From positions 360,404 through 424,403 of the forward strand of contig JAJEKB010020897.1 of assembly GCA_022393335.1 (NCBI GenBank): a stretch of DNA of 64,000 bases, in the 5' to 3' direction. Shown here one piece after another: positions 25,040 through 36,989 of this stretch. Within the stretch, counting starts at the first letter, position 1, and each line of letters opens with the position of its first letter. The notes under the pieces are model-generated. The model ran no database searches. It was not told where the DNA came from and saw only the letters and a list, made by a program, of their open reading frames with translations. This DNA comes from Macrotrachela quadricornifera (taxonomy: Eukaryota; Rotifera; Eurotatoria; Philodinida; Philodinidae). Both the position numbers and the translations under genes were made by a program.

Positions 25040-26001
25040 CAGTTGGAGGCAAAAGTTTAAGCGAAATTGGTTTCTCACATTTCTTTTTTCAAATTTTTTT
25101 CTTGACATTATGAGGCACGGACGTGATTCCAATGATGATATGGATAGTACGAGAGGCCACCTACCTGATATGCTATATGAGAAGACTTCATCTCAATATA
25201 TAGATTTTTCACAATTAAAATGATTTTTACTCATACAAAAATAGGTTTTACTGCTTTCCAATATTTCGTATTCCCAAGCCAAGAGACTTGTGCTAAAATG
25301 AAAACAAAACATACCAATTGATAGAAAATTTCACGCTCTATCAGTTGCTACAATAAGATTTTTGCCAAAGTCAATTTTCATCTGCAAAAATCTCCATCTA
25401 GTGAGAATAGCCGAAACATACAGACAGTTTTTTCTTGTCAAAGCAAATAAAAAAAAATTAATCGCATTTTCCTAAACAAAGTTTCAGAAAAATAGTCTGA
25501 GAAGTCGATGAACTTCGAACTTCAGATACGCCATTTTGTGCAGTTTTGAATGCTCTTTCTAATGGTATACAATAAACCGTGGTAAGAATAATTGTGTTCG
25601 AAGCACTTGCACTTTTTCGTATGTTTCGGCTATTCTCACTAGATAGAGATTTTTGCAGGTGAAAATCGACTTTGACAAAAAATCTTTTTGTAGCAACTGA
25701 TAGAGCATGAAATTTTCTATCGATTAGTATGTTTTGTTTTCATTTTAGCACAAGTCTCTTGGCTTGGGAATATGAAATACTGGAAAACAGTAAAACCTAT
25801 TTTTGTATGAGTAAAAATTATTTTAATTATGAAAAATCTATATAGAGAGATGAAGTCTTCTCATATAGCATATCAGGTGGGTGGCCTCTCGTACTATCTA
25901 CATCAGCATTTGAATCACGTCCGTGCCTCATAATATCAAGAAAAAAATTTGAAAAAAGAAATGTGAGAAACCAATTTCGCTTAAACTTTTGTCCCCGACT
26001 A
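25040..26001. mobile_element. Tc1/mariner-like foldback (non-autonomous) element, 962 bp
   Basis: Two arms of about 385-390 bp (25040-25430 and 25617-26001) are near-perfect inverted copies around a 186-bp centre. The ends read CAGTTGGAGGCAAAAGTTTA and, reversed, TAGTCGGGGACAAAAGTTTA, both flanked by TA, as in Tc1/mariner insertions. There is no transposase ORF. It lies 94 bp upstream of the Argonaute remnant. Confidence 0.8.
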
Positions 26002-27916
26002 TATATTATTCGGAAATATACTTTACGAGATCGTTATCTCAATTTTATCTTATATCACTTGCACTGAAGCGATCATGCCATCCTCTAATTTGAATTTTTT
26101 GATACAGTATTTGAAAATTAAGACACAAATGAATGATAATCATTAAAACTTTCCAATAATAAATACACACTGGGACAAGTGAATTAATTTTCGAAAACTG
26201 TATCTGCAATATTTACTCGACAAACACAACAAATTCCAAATATAAATAGTTAGGTTACAATTGTATAGCCTGTAGACTTATTCCAATTATGCACGACTCA
26301 ATCAAGTGCTGTTCATGTGAATAGAAATAGTTTCTTCCACAACTACGGGATTCAAACCCATGTTATTCGAGTTTGTTTGAATAGCGGCATGACGTTATTT
26401 TTACCGAAGTAGTATCTCCATCGACTGGAGGCATCTTCCAAACCTTCAATGTCAATGTGAGACAAAATGTCACCGAAGTTAGTCTTGATGCTTTTCCAAG
26501 TATAATAGACCGTACGACAAGTGGTGCAAACTTTTGTCTCCGAAGATAATGATTTCATCGTTCGGATTGATACGAATAATCGTAAGCCAGATGACTTGAG
26601 ACATTGGACAGTCGAGGTTCGACTTTATGACATTCCGCAGGAGTAATAATAGTGCGGCATTATTTTATTCTTTGAGTATTTCGATCGATAATTAACCCAA
26701 GTTATGCGAAAATTAAGTGAAAAAATGATGAAATAAAGATGTCTCTTCTTTAGACGAAAATCACTTTCTCTTCACACATGGTCCATTCGATCAGACTAAG
26801 ATATTTACATTCTCGACTATACCATTTTTCTTTTCTTTCCTTTCTATGAGTAGTAGACCCCATGCTCTTTTTCATATTTCCTGATTACGTAGCTTTTGAA
26901 CTACGATTTGGACGTCCTTTCCAGTATCCAACCAGACAGCTTTCAATTCACAAAAGAACATGCTAAATCTTAACTATGCCACATTATATGCATCTCGGTC
27001 AAACAATTTACAGCAAGAGAGTGACTCCACCGATCCCATTCTCGCCATTATGTTGTTATATGAACGGCTCTTCTGTGGAACAACAGCTCCATCCACATTC
27101 AAAAAATATTTTTTCAATAGGTTACTGTAGAGCTTGGTTTTCTCTTTCGCATGGATGAAAAAGAAAAGTGGCGGACATCTTTGTAGTTGAGACAAATGGT
27201 TGGTTTTGTGAAAAAATCCATGTTTTCATAGAGAATGAGAAGTTTGGAGCCTAAGAATATCTCTCGGCCAACGTTTAAAAATTAATTCTTATATAGGTTT
27301 TGTAAAGCTTGATTCGTTCTTTCAAGTGGTTGAAAAAGAAAAATGACGAGATGTCCTACCTAACAGAAATAAAATTGGTTAAGATATGTATGCACCAGTA
27401 GTATAGGCGAGATAATTGATACAGTCGCCGACTCTTAGCTTCCGATGAAAATAATTTTTTCATATTCCATATAAGTTTTGATACTTAATGTAAGTTATTG
27501 AGAGAGAAAAACTCAATTTTTTCGAATAGGCCGATTTCTCATTTTATTATACTCCCTCTTTTTGTCTGTGACAACTAGAATCGAATCAGAATGTGTCTTT
27601 TTTTCATGACATTTCTCATACGTAGATGACTTTCATAATGCTGTGCAATGTGGAAAATGCAATCGGTCTTTTCTATATCTAGAACTTCATCTGATGAGCA
27701 TCTCATCAAGTGTAACAAGTTTGTTGTAGCTGTATACAAAAGTCAAATGTGTCGGAATAAGAGTGATCGATTGAACAGGAAATTCTTGATAATTTATTAT
27801 GTAAAAACAAGCGTTTTCTTAGAAGCAATATTTTTGACAATGGGCAAAATTTAAGGTTTTCTATTTGAAAATGTCTTCTACAGATTGGTAAAGACTTTTG
27901 AGTTGCGTTCCTAGAC
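26002..27916. other. Spacer, no gene supported
   Basis: Short open frames (26352-26558, 26974-27195 minus; 27648-27854 plus) lack motifs and convincing splice borders. A T-arm-like sequence at about 26340-26356 is discussed among the rejected items. Confidence 0.4.
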
Positions 27917-29326
27917 TTAATCGCATTTGCATTTTAAGCTAAGAAATCCACCGCAGTGTCCACCTGATTGTCCATTACGACAACACTTTCTTGCACATGC
28001 GCTTTGATCAACGGGACATCGAATTCCGAGCAATGAACCATCGGGACCACATTTAGCGTCCAACAAGCTATTGGTGCAGCCGCAGCCTGAGTTGGCATTA
28101 ATTGTAGGTTTGTATTGTGCTTGACCTGGCCCAAAGGGATTTATTATATTAGTACCAATTTGAACACTTCCCTGACAAAATCCAGTTAAATAACCAGCAT
28201 GGCAACAAGCTATATCACAACTTTCTGATTCTTTGTCTGTGGGTCTTCCAACTGGTTTCCAACATCTATTATCTCCTAATTGACCACAAACAGCTTGAAC
28301 TGCGGATTGAGTTTTCACTGGTATTGCTTTATATCTGTTCCATCGGACTTCTAGTGTCGCGGCACGCTGTAAAAAGAATTAGAATCATAAAAATTATCCT
28401 TTAACTCACTTTGAATCGGTTTTAAAAAGACGTTTTCTATCATACAGAAAAGTGATGCATTGAAAATCTAAATCTGAATACAATCCAACTGCTGCAAAGT
28501 CTTGCTTCAGATTTCATTGATTGACTGGCTCTAGGAGTAATCGCACGACTATTTCAGTAACTGACACGAGAAGCGTACTACTTCCTCGTTTTCTGTTAAA
28601 ATGTTCGACAGACTCTATCATGAGGATGATTGTATCGCAAGTAGAGAGCTATGGGTCCATGTTTTCTGAGGTCGGACTCGAACACAGACCCGATCTTTTA
28701 TTTAATCAGCATCTGGCATCCTCTGTATACATGAATAGATAAAGGTACAAGGTTCAAGCTCTTTATTGGGCACTTCAGAAAGAGGTCAATGTACAGTTGA
28801 AACTTTTCGATCATTGAAAATTACACCATGTTAACGAAAAAGAAATTAAACAATGAATTGATAAACAAAATTCGTCATCGGGAGAAACCGGATCTGAAGT
28901 TAAACTTAGATAGAGGCCTGAGCCCGTGCCCCGATTCAGACGGACTTACAGCTCTCTAACTGCAAGTGAATAAGCACAACTCGTTAGCATGAGTATGAAT
29001 GATAAAATTGAAGGTTTCGAAAAAAATTATAGCTAGCACTAAACAGTTTACAAGAAAACGAAATCAGTTTAGCATGTTTTTTAAGTCCTTAATGTGTAGT
29101 TTTTTTTAGCAAATAATCGGTTCACAGTAATTAAACAATGAGAAGATTTCTCCTTGAATACTAAAATACTACCTGAGGATCTGGATACCAGGTCCAACTA
29201 TAGCTTTGTGTAATGATCGCTGACGCTAAAAAACAAAAAGGTTTAATATGTAAAACACGATAGTATCGATTCGGTGAGAAGCTTACCAACGATCATAACC
29301 AGAAACAGTGTACAGAAGCGAACCAT
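27917..29326 (-). CDS. Secreted double CS-alpha-beta (defensin-like) Cys-rich protein
   Basis: Three exons (29287-29326, 29173-29225, 27917-28366) join in phase into 180 residues; the second intron is unusually long (806 nt). Residues 1-16 form a signal peptide (MVRFCTLFLVMIVASA). The last exon encodes 16 cysteines in two consecutive blocks of eight. Within each block are C-x3-C-C-x8-C and, at the end, C-x-C. Block 2 is C-x6-C-x3-C-C-x8-C-x7-C-x-C. This is the invertebrate defensin spacing, with one extra Cys following the third; a Gly-rich GQSGGHC turn precedes the fourth. Block 1 has the same arrangement with longer loops. CS-alpha-beta proteins are usually antimicrobial or ion-channel-active peptides; here only the fold is inferred. 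The duplicated layout suggests internal duplication. No dibasic cleavage site clearly separates the halves. Confidence 0.7.
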
Positions 29327-30355
29327 GTTGAACTAGAACAATGACATGAAAAATAGTATAGTATATGTGAGAATGATCGTATATTCTATTACAGTATTCT
29401 TCTCTTGATATGAATTAAATGGCAGAAAATAAAACTAACTTATATGTAAAATACATGATGTATTTATATAGAAACAGATTCACTGGATTTTTCTACGCAG
29501 TTTCTTCTTTTTCATTAAACAGTAATAAAGTATTTTTTGCACTTTCTCACAATTAAAGCATACTATACGCGTCACAGCTATTTGCATCAGTGTAAATGTT
29601 TTATTATTTATAAAAACAAAGATTGATTCATCTATACAAACATATTCAAAGTCATGCATGCTTGAAAATTCAATTACTGCATAAAAATACACTAAGAGAA
29701 GAGAAAGGAAGTGACTTTTCGTTTGCAACTAAGAAATATTTTCGAGTTCGAAATAAACGCTTTGCATTATGGCATTCAATAAATAAAAAAGTATTTTTGT
29801 TTTACTCGATGCTCCTAATCCCCGAGAATGTTTAAAAGTTTAGTCATTTTCCTTTATTTTGTTTGAATCTCATTAAATATAAGTGATGAATAAGAACATA
29901 AGGTTTTATATCAAGGAAAAGATTTGTAAAACTATTCCAGAGAGATACCCATATTGAAAATATAAAAACGTTGATTTTCAAACTTTCACTAGAAATTGAT
30001 TACAATCAAGATCTATCTGTCCTGAAAGTTTCAAAACGTTTTTGATGAACAGTTCTCCAAAAACTGTGGAAAGGCGGAAATACCCTTAACAGTGTCATAA
30101 TGACTTTTTTAGAAGATATTTTATCTTCTAGATTTCTTAAAAATGTAGTATGAGGATGAATTCTTTGTGTTAAATATTGTACTCACTAAGCTTTGCACAA
30201 TGGTAAATACGTGATTCAAAACCAAGCGTAACATCTGGAGATCTTCTCTCGTACGGGAAATTGCATTCAATATGCATCAAACGTAATAAAGTACCAAAGA
30301 TCGAAACCGAGCCGAGTCGAATTGTGCCCAGTTAAAATACGAATCGAACTGAACT
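29327..30355. other. Upstream flank of the Cys-rich gene, no other gene
   Basis: AT-rich. The open frames at 29480-29728 and 29623-29835 are mutually antisense and low-complexity. Confidence 0.4.
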
Positions 30356-30363
30356 GAAGTTAG

Positions 30364-30882
30364 CAAGGGGGAAAAAGCAGACTTCTGTACTTCCGAAGTA
30401 CAGAAGTACAGAGAATTACAGGGAAGTACAGGGAAGTACAGAGAAGTACAGGGAAGTACAGAGAAGTACAGAGAATTACAGGGAAGTACAAAGAAGTACA
30501 GAGAAGTACAGGGAAGTACAGGGAAGTACGGAGAAGTACAGGGAAGTATGCCATTTATCCTTTGATTTATACTCACAAACAGAACAAAAGTGTTCTGTTT
30601 TTAAAAAATGTCAAAAATTCTGTTCTCAAAAATAGAACAAGAATGTTCTGTTTTTGAGAACACATTTTTTAGTGTCTTCCAATAAAAGAACAAAAATGTT
30701 CTGTTTTGGCAACAGAAGTATGGAGAAGTACAAAGAAGTACGAAGAATTACAAGGAAGTACGAGAAGTACAGAGAATTACAGAGAAGTACAGAGAAGTAC
30801 AGAGAATTACAGGGAAGTACAGGGAAGTACAAAGAAGTACAGAGAAGTACAAGAAGTACAGAAGTGTGCTTTTTCCCCCTTG
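30364..30882. mobile_element. hAT-like MITE with GAAGTACAG arrays (copy A, 519 bp)
   Basis: The ends are inverted: CAAGGGGGAAAAAGCAGACT at 30364 and its near-perfect complement ending at 30882. A perfect 8-bp direct repeat GAAGTTAG flanks both sides (30356-30363, 30883-30890), the duplication size typical of hAT elements. Between the ends are two arrays of GAAGTACAG/GAATTACAG-type units (about 30394-30550 and 30714-30865). They surround a 160-bp centre of short palindromes built on AGAACA/TGTTCT. There is no coding capacity. The array unit equals the innermost part of the terminal repeat, so the array probably grew from it. Confidence 0.85.
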
Positions 30883-31106
30883 GAAGTTAGTATATTCGTT
30901 TTCTAATGTCATCTATATTTTCTATTTCATAAGCCTAAATATCAATGAATTTTTCGCTGAATCATCTTCCATTAGCGAACAAAAGAGGAACATGCATTTT
31001 TCTATATTTTCTTCGCTATTATTTTATACTATATTCGTCTTCGTTTTTATCACAGATATCTACCAACAACATTTTTTATTTCTACTTAACGAAAGAGTGT
31101 TCTACG

Positions 31107-31272
31107 CAAGGGGGGAAAAGCAGACTTCTGTACTTCTTGTACTTCTCTGTACTTCTCTGTACTTCTCTGTACTTCTCGTGTACTNNNNNNNNNNACTTCT
31201 CATGTACTTCTCATGTACTTCTCTGTACTTCTCTGTACTTCAGAAGTACAGAAGTCTGCTTTTTCCCCCTTG
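31107..31272. mobile_element. hAT-like MITE with GTACTTCTCT array (copy B, 166 bp incl. gap)
   Basis: Same termini as the copy at 30364 (CAAGGGGGG...GCAGACTTCTG and the complement ending CCCCCTTG). It is flanked by a perfect 8-bp duplication GTTCTACG (31099-31106, 31273-31280). The interior is the same repeat in opposite polarity, interrupted by an N gap, so its true length is unknown. Confidence 0.85.
31185..31194. other. Assembly gap of 10 N inside MITE array
   Basis: Ten N bases lie in the tandem GTACTTCTCT/GTACTTCTCATG repeat; a placeholder rather than a measured length. Confidence 0.95.
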
Positions 31273-31280
31273 GTTCTACG

Positions 31281-32328
31281 TTAATATTAGTCTCCTTATT
31301 ACTTAGGAATATCAACAGCAGTGACAGTGACATTATTCCTGTGTACTTTGATTAAAGAAACTTTTTTGTATAATCTGATAGAGAAAAAAAGCTCTACAAC
31401 TTGCACTTGACCGCTTCTTTAACGAGTGCACATTTTGCTTCCAAAAATAAACAAAAGTTTGAGCAATTAAATTGTTACGTTACAAAAAACGAGATTTTTC
31501 TTTTACAGAAAGGCAAATACGTTTCATTTTATTTATCTTATTTTTGCGTAGTTTTCTTTGTAAAATAAAGTTTCTCGCACTGCATCTTATAACATATGTT
31601 GCTTTTAAATATAACATATCAAGTGATACGAGAATGAGATAGGATAAGATATATGCATCTGTTATCAAAAAAGGAAAATTCATTTTTGTAGCATAGAGAT
31701 TTGATCGTTCAAACTTCTCTACATTTTTCGAAGAAAAAGGTGTACTTATAGCATAATGGATGAAGTGTAAGTTGTAGAGCTTTTCACGATGTATCTTGTT
31801 ATATATTACTTGTTTTATTAGTACAACGTATTAAGTGAGGATAAAATGAAATGCAAAAGTATTGCATTTTTTATACAACACCCGTGTTAATACCGGTTCT
31901 CGCCTTTATTGCTCAAAGAGTCCTGAAGAAATCCACACACAAATATACACGGAATAAAAGAAGAGAAATAAAAGAAGGAAGAAAGAAGCGCCGACGATCA
32001 TGCATTTGATATATGTATATATAACGGAGAAAAGAAGAAACCCATGTGATATATGGGAATAAACCATACTGGAAGAATTCTAGTGTAACTATTGAGGTCA
32101 ACCTCGATGACACTACTCCTTTCTGAAGATGAACGCCCATGTTCATGCTGGTGCGAGAGATGGTGTAGGTAAGAAGGTGAAAATATAAATAAAAAAAAAA
32201 AGAACATAAGAATTAAATAATTATCGCTTACGAGAAAAATAAAACCATATAACAATAAGTATAAATATTGAAAAATAAGGGTGTTTAATTGATATGTTTG
32301 TATCAATTAAGCCGATTGTCTACATGAC
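31281..32328. other. Spacer, no gene seen
   Basis: Low-complexity AT-rich DNA. Overlapping antisense open frames at 31913-32306 are rich in Phe/Leu without motifs. Confidence 0.4.
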
Positions 32329-32755
32329 CTAATATAGGAGTGACCTAAACTTGTGGTTCATAAATTGGTTCAATATGTTAACGTATACTTGTCGAATATA
32401 GTCGGAATGTTTCAATTGAGTTTCATAAGTAGCAGGTCCTAGTTGGTTAATAATACGATATGGTTCTTCAAACACTGGTTGCATTGTATCGTTCTGTACA
32501 GCTGGTTTTGCCAAAACCAATTATCCAATTTCATATTGAATATGTCGACGGTACAAATCATAGCGATGCTTACTTATAAGGAAACTTCTCCAGGTGTTCA
32601 AGTCCTTTAGATCCCATTTTTTGGCGATAGATAAACCTCAATGAGGTATGAAAACTATTCAAGGCTTCACACACTGCTCGTGCAATCTGTTCTGGATTAA
32701 GACTTAGGTCAGATCTTATCAGTACTACCTCTGTTGGTTGTACATCAAGCCACAA
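32329..32755 (-). pseudogene. LTR-retrotransposon integrase C-terminal remnant
   Basis: Minus-strand translation gives KHRYDLYRRHIQYEIG, an in-frame stop, then LVLAKPAVQNDTMQPVFEEP and YRIINQLGPATYETQLKHS. This is the typical Ty3/gypsy-type integrase tail, with a basic helix, a chromo/SH3-like strand set and 'GPYxIxxxLGPxTYxIQ' spacing. A further fragment at 32570-32755 is in another frame. The stop codon, the short length and the absence of reverse transcriptase or LTRs mark it as a dead fragment. No link to the envelope-like ORF at 54 kb can be shown. Confidence 0.6.
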
Positions 32756-35700
32756 AACATTCAGAACTCTTCATTTCATATTTAATATCATGTTCCACTA
32801 GTAAAAGACCCTCACAAGAGTGAATCAATGGAAGTGATAGTCCACGAAAAAATGTTTATCATTTAAAAAAGTGAAATATTCGAATATTATTTTATAAAAT
32901 ATTCAATCATTTTGATGATATTTTCTTTATAAAAAATCAAAAATTATTATTAATATCGTTACTCTTCGATCTATTTTATAAACTGATAATATTCATATTT
33001 AATTAAATGAATAAAATCTTATTAATATAATTCATTAATAAGAATATAAGTTGACATACACTACCAGCCAAAAGCATCCCCTGCTCGGATCTCAGTCACA
33101 ATATAAGCTGTAGATTTGAAAACTAATGTGCATATAGTTTTCGATGAATGCTGATCAATGACACCACCCGTAGCTCGATTGCCTAAAATATAAGAAAGTT
33201 ATAATGTATGTAGTCTATCTCCACTATGGACTTTATAACTCAGAAATAAAAAAACTTTAGAAGACGGAGTAAGTTTCATTTTGTAGCTCTACACTTTAGC
33301 TATCGGTAGTACAAGTTTCATTAAAATTCAATGAGTTCTTGTGAAACTGAAATCATTTTACTGTAACTATCGATATATGACAAAGCCAACTTATTCCATT
33401 GTGTATTTCATAAACCAGTGAAAATTTTGACAGATGGACTTCAAAGTTATAGGAAAGGTTGCCCCACGGATCCTTACTATTTTCTGAAATTTTCAGCCTT
33501 ATATCATTAACTAGAGAGAAATAGCACCATGTTCCACTTCTAGATGTTGTGATAGGTCTAGCTACTCGAATATTTAAATAATTGACTTCATCTTTTGGGT
33601 ACATAACAGACATGTAAAGAGGCACAGTTCTACGAAAATAAAGTTACAATAAATATGAAAACCTCAGATTTAAATCCGAGTGTTATGTGTACTTCAAAAA
33701 GTAAAAAAAAAGTTGATGACAAATTGATTTTGATCGAACTCTCTAAAAACTAGCTGTCTTCAGTCTATGATCAGCATTTTGACCTTATCCCGTGAATGAA
33801 TTGACCATTTGAGCTCTGGAATATCTCAATTGAACAGAAAACAGTTTAGTCTACAAATTCATTCTACTCAAGTGAGTAAGTTTTGAAATAAAAGAAGTGA
33901 TAGAAGTCAAAAATTGAGCAAATCGGAAGAAATATTACACTTCGGGAGGTATTATTTTAGATTTTTCTCATCTGGCGCACGATATCCTAGGCTTATTTTT
34001 CTACAAGACATACATCTCATCAAGATACATCTTTTTTCACTAAATTATAAGAATAAAAAAGCTGGGGAGCCAAATTAGCATGGATGGCACTGTAGACAAC
34101 TCTATCTCGTGATCATTGACTCAACTCCCAGAATGATATTATATCTTTAGAAATCACAAAAATCGAGTTCAACTTTGTGCTTAGCTTAGAGAATTGGGTA
34201 GGTGGAATTATTTAAGAATGAATTTGGGCTTTTATCTAGCGAGATTATGGTCATAGAAAACCTCATGGATCTATGATAGATATATGATACATAGAGGCGT
34301 CAGTATTTTCATGATAATCCACCAATATAAATAGTTATCGAGTTCGGATTTTTTCCATTTGATAACTCTTATTAGTAGCGACAAAACCATGCATCTAGAA
34401 CAGTCCCAAACCTCTAATCACTCAATACATATTTAAGCACATGGGCCTCAGAATACAGATTTCGTGCATTGTTGTGACCATGTTTAGGCAACTTTCACTT
34501 AAAAAATTACGAATTGATTGAAAATTAATATCGTATTCGGAATCAGTATTAAAAACTGAGTTGATTTATATATGTTGTAAATGATTCTGAGAACAAAAAC
34601 GTTTTTTTGAAAAAATCCCTGTATCTCCCCTCATGGTAAGACTTTAGTTTTTATTACTCTGTTTTTTATAGATTATAAAATAAGAATATAGAAGACGTCA
34701 AACAAAATGTTGTCTTCTATATATAATATGCTATTTTAGTTGGAAATCTGTGATTTCGATTGATTGTCTGTTGAACAAAAGCGGTGCGAGAATTTATATT
34801 ATAATGCATTACTTGATCGTGCCGATACGCTATTGTAACAACTAATAGTGACTTTATTTTATCGGTTGAAAATGAAATTATTTATATTTCATCCTGATTC
34901 GTGCACAAGATTATCAAATGTAATCGTTTATAATTACAAATAGAAGTCTAATATGAAGGTACAAACTGTCGATATACTGTGTAAATCTTATTCAATAGAT
35001 GGTTGGATAATATTAGTTAATAGAGTACTATGTATACTCTTGTTTAAGTTGTATCTTCTATATTATATTGAATTGTGTGAATAGTCCAGTTATAGTTCTG
35101 ATTTCAGTACTATCGGACTGTTGTGAAATATTATTAAAAGGCAAGGATTGAAAATTGCAATTGATAAAATTCTGCATTATTTATGGTTAAATATTATTCA
35201 AATGTGTATTAAAACAATTCTGAAAATATATAAACAGTTTGTATGTCTAAATGTGCGCTATTTATATATATCCAAGACAATTTCTTTCCATTATAAATTT
35301 TACATTTCAGATCAAAAATACAATTTGCAGATCTTCAATCGAGAGAGAAATTGTTAATTTCGGAAAAATATCTTCATTGATTAAAAAAAAATTAATTTGA
35401 GAACCATTGTAAGAGCAAAACACAAAATCAATGCGTTGATATACGTCTGAACGCAGTTTTTCTATACAACATGTTAAAACGTGCAATCAGAAAAAAAAAA
35501 TTAATTGCATCTCAAACATTTCTGAAGAACATTTCACACGTTTCAATGCATTTTGTTTATTAACTAAGTTTAAATGCTTCTCACATACTTTTTCCACCGC
35601 GTTGAGGTGCGATCATGCTTCCAAGTATATTTTTACTCATTTATTTCTTAGATATCATACGTGATTTTACTCCGAAAATTGCTGCTCTAGAAGAGTTAAC

Positions 35701-36119
35701 TGCCATATCGAAATCATTGATTTACATGCATTTTATTCATTTAAATAGAAAAATGTTCATGGTCACAACTCAGTTTGAGTATGAGATAAATCTTTGATTC
35801 TTAATTCCATAGCGAGCAGTCAAATAAAACCATTCTCTATTACCATAACCCTCACTTCCGTTGAGAAAATAATAAATTTTAATTTATTAGAAAGCAAATT
35901 TTATATTATTTCATCATATAGTAATAATGAATATTATCTTGAACACTCTATAAAATAAAACTTTTTTTTCTTCTGTTTGACGTTTATGTCAAATAAAGCA
36001 TAAAAAGAGAAAAAGAAAATATCTTATTAATAATTAAAAAATCTTATGCATGGTTTAATAAATAGAAAAAAAAATGTAAGTTTATAATTCATTTATTTAT
36101 TATTATTTTTTTTTTTGAA
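32756..36119. other. Large AT-rich spacer with one candidate exon
   Basis: Apart from 33362-33629, no coding signal was seen on either strand. Short frames near 35148 and 35615 (plus) are isolated and motif-free. The last 150 bp upstream of the receptor gene are almost pure A/T. Confidence 0.4.
33362..33629 (-). CDS. Candidate internal exon of unknown gene
   Basis: The frame is open for 89 codons between an AG acceptor (33630-33631) and a GTAAAA donor. Its composition is balanced (for example GTWCYFSLVNDIRLKISENS), unlike shadows elsewhere. A possible 3' exon at 33060-33184 (GNRATGGVIDQHSSKTICT, ending GDAFGW and a stop) follows a TTTTAG, but its phase does not match the donor chosen. I recognise no family. 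Confidence 0.25.
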
Positions 36120-36989
36120 ATGAATATAACTAATACTGAATCATGGTTTATTCCATTTGATATTTTAACAATTGTTTGTATTATTTTTGGTATTATTTTA
36201 ACAATAATATTTTTTATACAAATTATTTTTGATAAAACATGTCATACTATTCCAATGTTATTAGTTGGAAATTCATGTTTAATTGGAATTATATTTGGAC
36301 ATCTTATTCTTGGTATGCGTATATTTACATTAAAAAATGATTTAAAAAAAATTGAATATCAAGATTTATTTTGTAATTTTCGTGGATATTTTGGTTATGC
36401 AACATGTTCAATACAAAATTTTTCATATTTATTACAAGCTATTCATCGATATATTATTGTTGTTTATCCAAATCGTTTAATTTATCAAACATTTAAATTT
36501 CAATTATTTCTTATTTGTTTAACATGGATATTTGGATTTTTATATCCGATTATATTTATGTTTAATGGAGAAATTTTATATAATATTGAAAATCAAATAT
36601 GTCAATTACCACTTCAATTTTCATTTTCAATAATATATATGGCAAATTTTGCCTATATTACACCTGTTTCATTAACAATAATTGTTTATTTTAAATTAGT
36701 TCGATATGTTCATAAAATGACTAAACATATAACACCTACAAATACATTATTTCGAGCTGAACGAGAATTAAAAATGGTTCGACGTACAGTTATACTTGTA
36801 TCAATATTATTTATACTTTGTTTTCCATATGCAATGTTTATTTTTTTATCATTTTTTACTACAATACCAAAATATCATTTTCGTATTGCATATATATTTC
36901 TTGATATATCATATTTATGTATGATTATTGCTGTTTTTCAATTTACAGAACCACTTAAAGCATCTCTTATGAAAGAATTACATAGATGA
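36120..36989 (+). CDS. Rhodopsin-like 7TM G-protein-coupled receptor, intronless
   Basis: 289 residues with seven hydrophobic segments: about 14-36, 45-68, 90-115, 126-149, 170-194, 222-246 and 256-276. An HRY at 109-111 stands at the end of TM3 in the DRY position. Cys85 and Cys161 are placed for the conserved extracellular disulfide. TM6 contains CFPY and TM7 ends in FQFTEPLK in place of NPxxY. An N-glycosylation site (NIT) lies at the N-terminus. The single exon, short termini and loops suit small lineage-expanded peptide-type receptors of rotifers; the ligand is unknown. The codons are extremely AT-rich. The start is the first ATG after a T-rich leader, and the frame has no alternative upstream. 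Confidence 0.85.
   Translation: MNITNTESWFIPFDILTIVCIIFGIILTIIFFIQIIFDKTCHTIPMLLVGNSCLIGIIFGHLILGMRIFTLKNDLKKIEYQDLFCNFRGYFGYATCSIQNFSYLLQAIHRYIIVVYPNRLIYQTFKFQLFLICLTWIFGFLYPIIFMFNGEILYNIENQICQLPLQFSFSIIYMANFAYITPVSLTIIVYFKLVRYVHKMTKHITPTNTLFRAERELKMVRRTVILVSILFILCFPYAMFIFLSFFTTIPKYHFRIAYIFLDISYLCMIIAVFQFTEPLKASLMKELHR

Noticed and set aside
26335..26360. tRNA T-arm-like sequence on the minus strand (ATGGGTTTGAATCCCGT)
   Set aside because: The T stem-loop folds, but no D-arm, anticodon arm or matching acceptor strand is found in the required 50-70 nt upstream.
30277..31306. Long Tyr/Thr/Ser-Leu-repeat ORFs on both strands
   Set aside because: They are frames through the GAAGTACAG arrays of the MITEs; all frames open because the repeat lacks stops.
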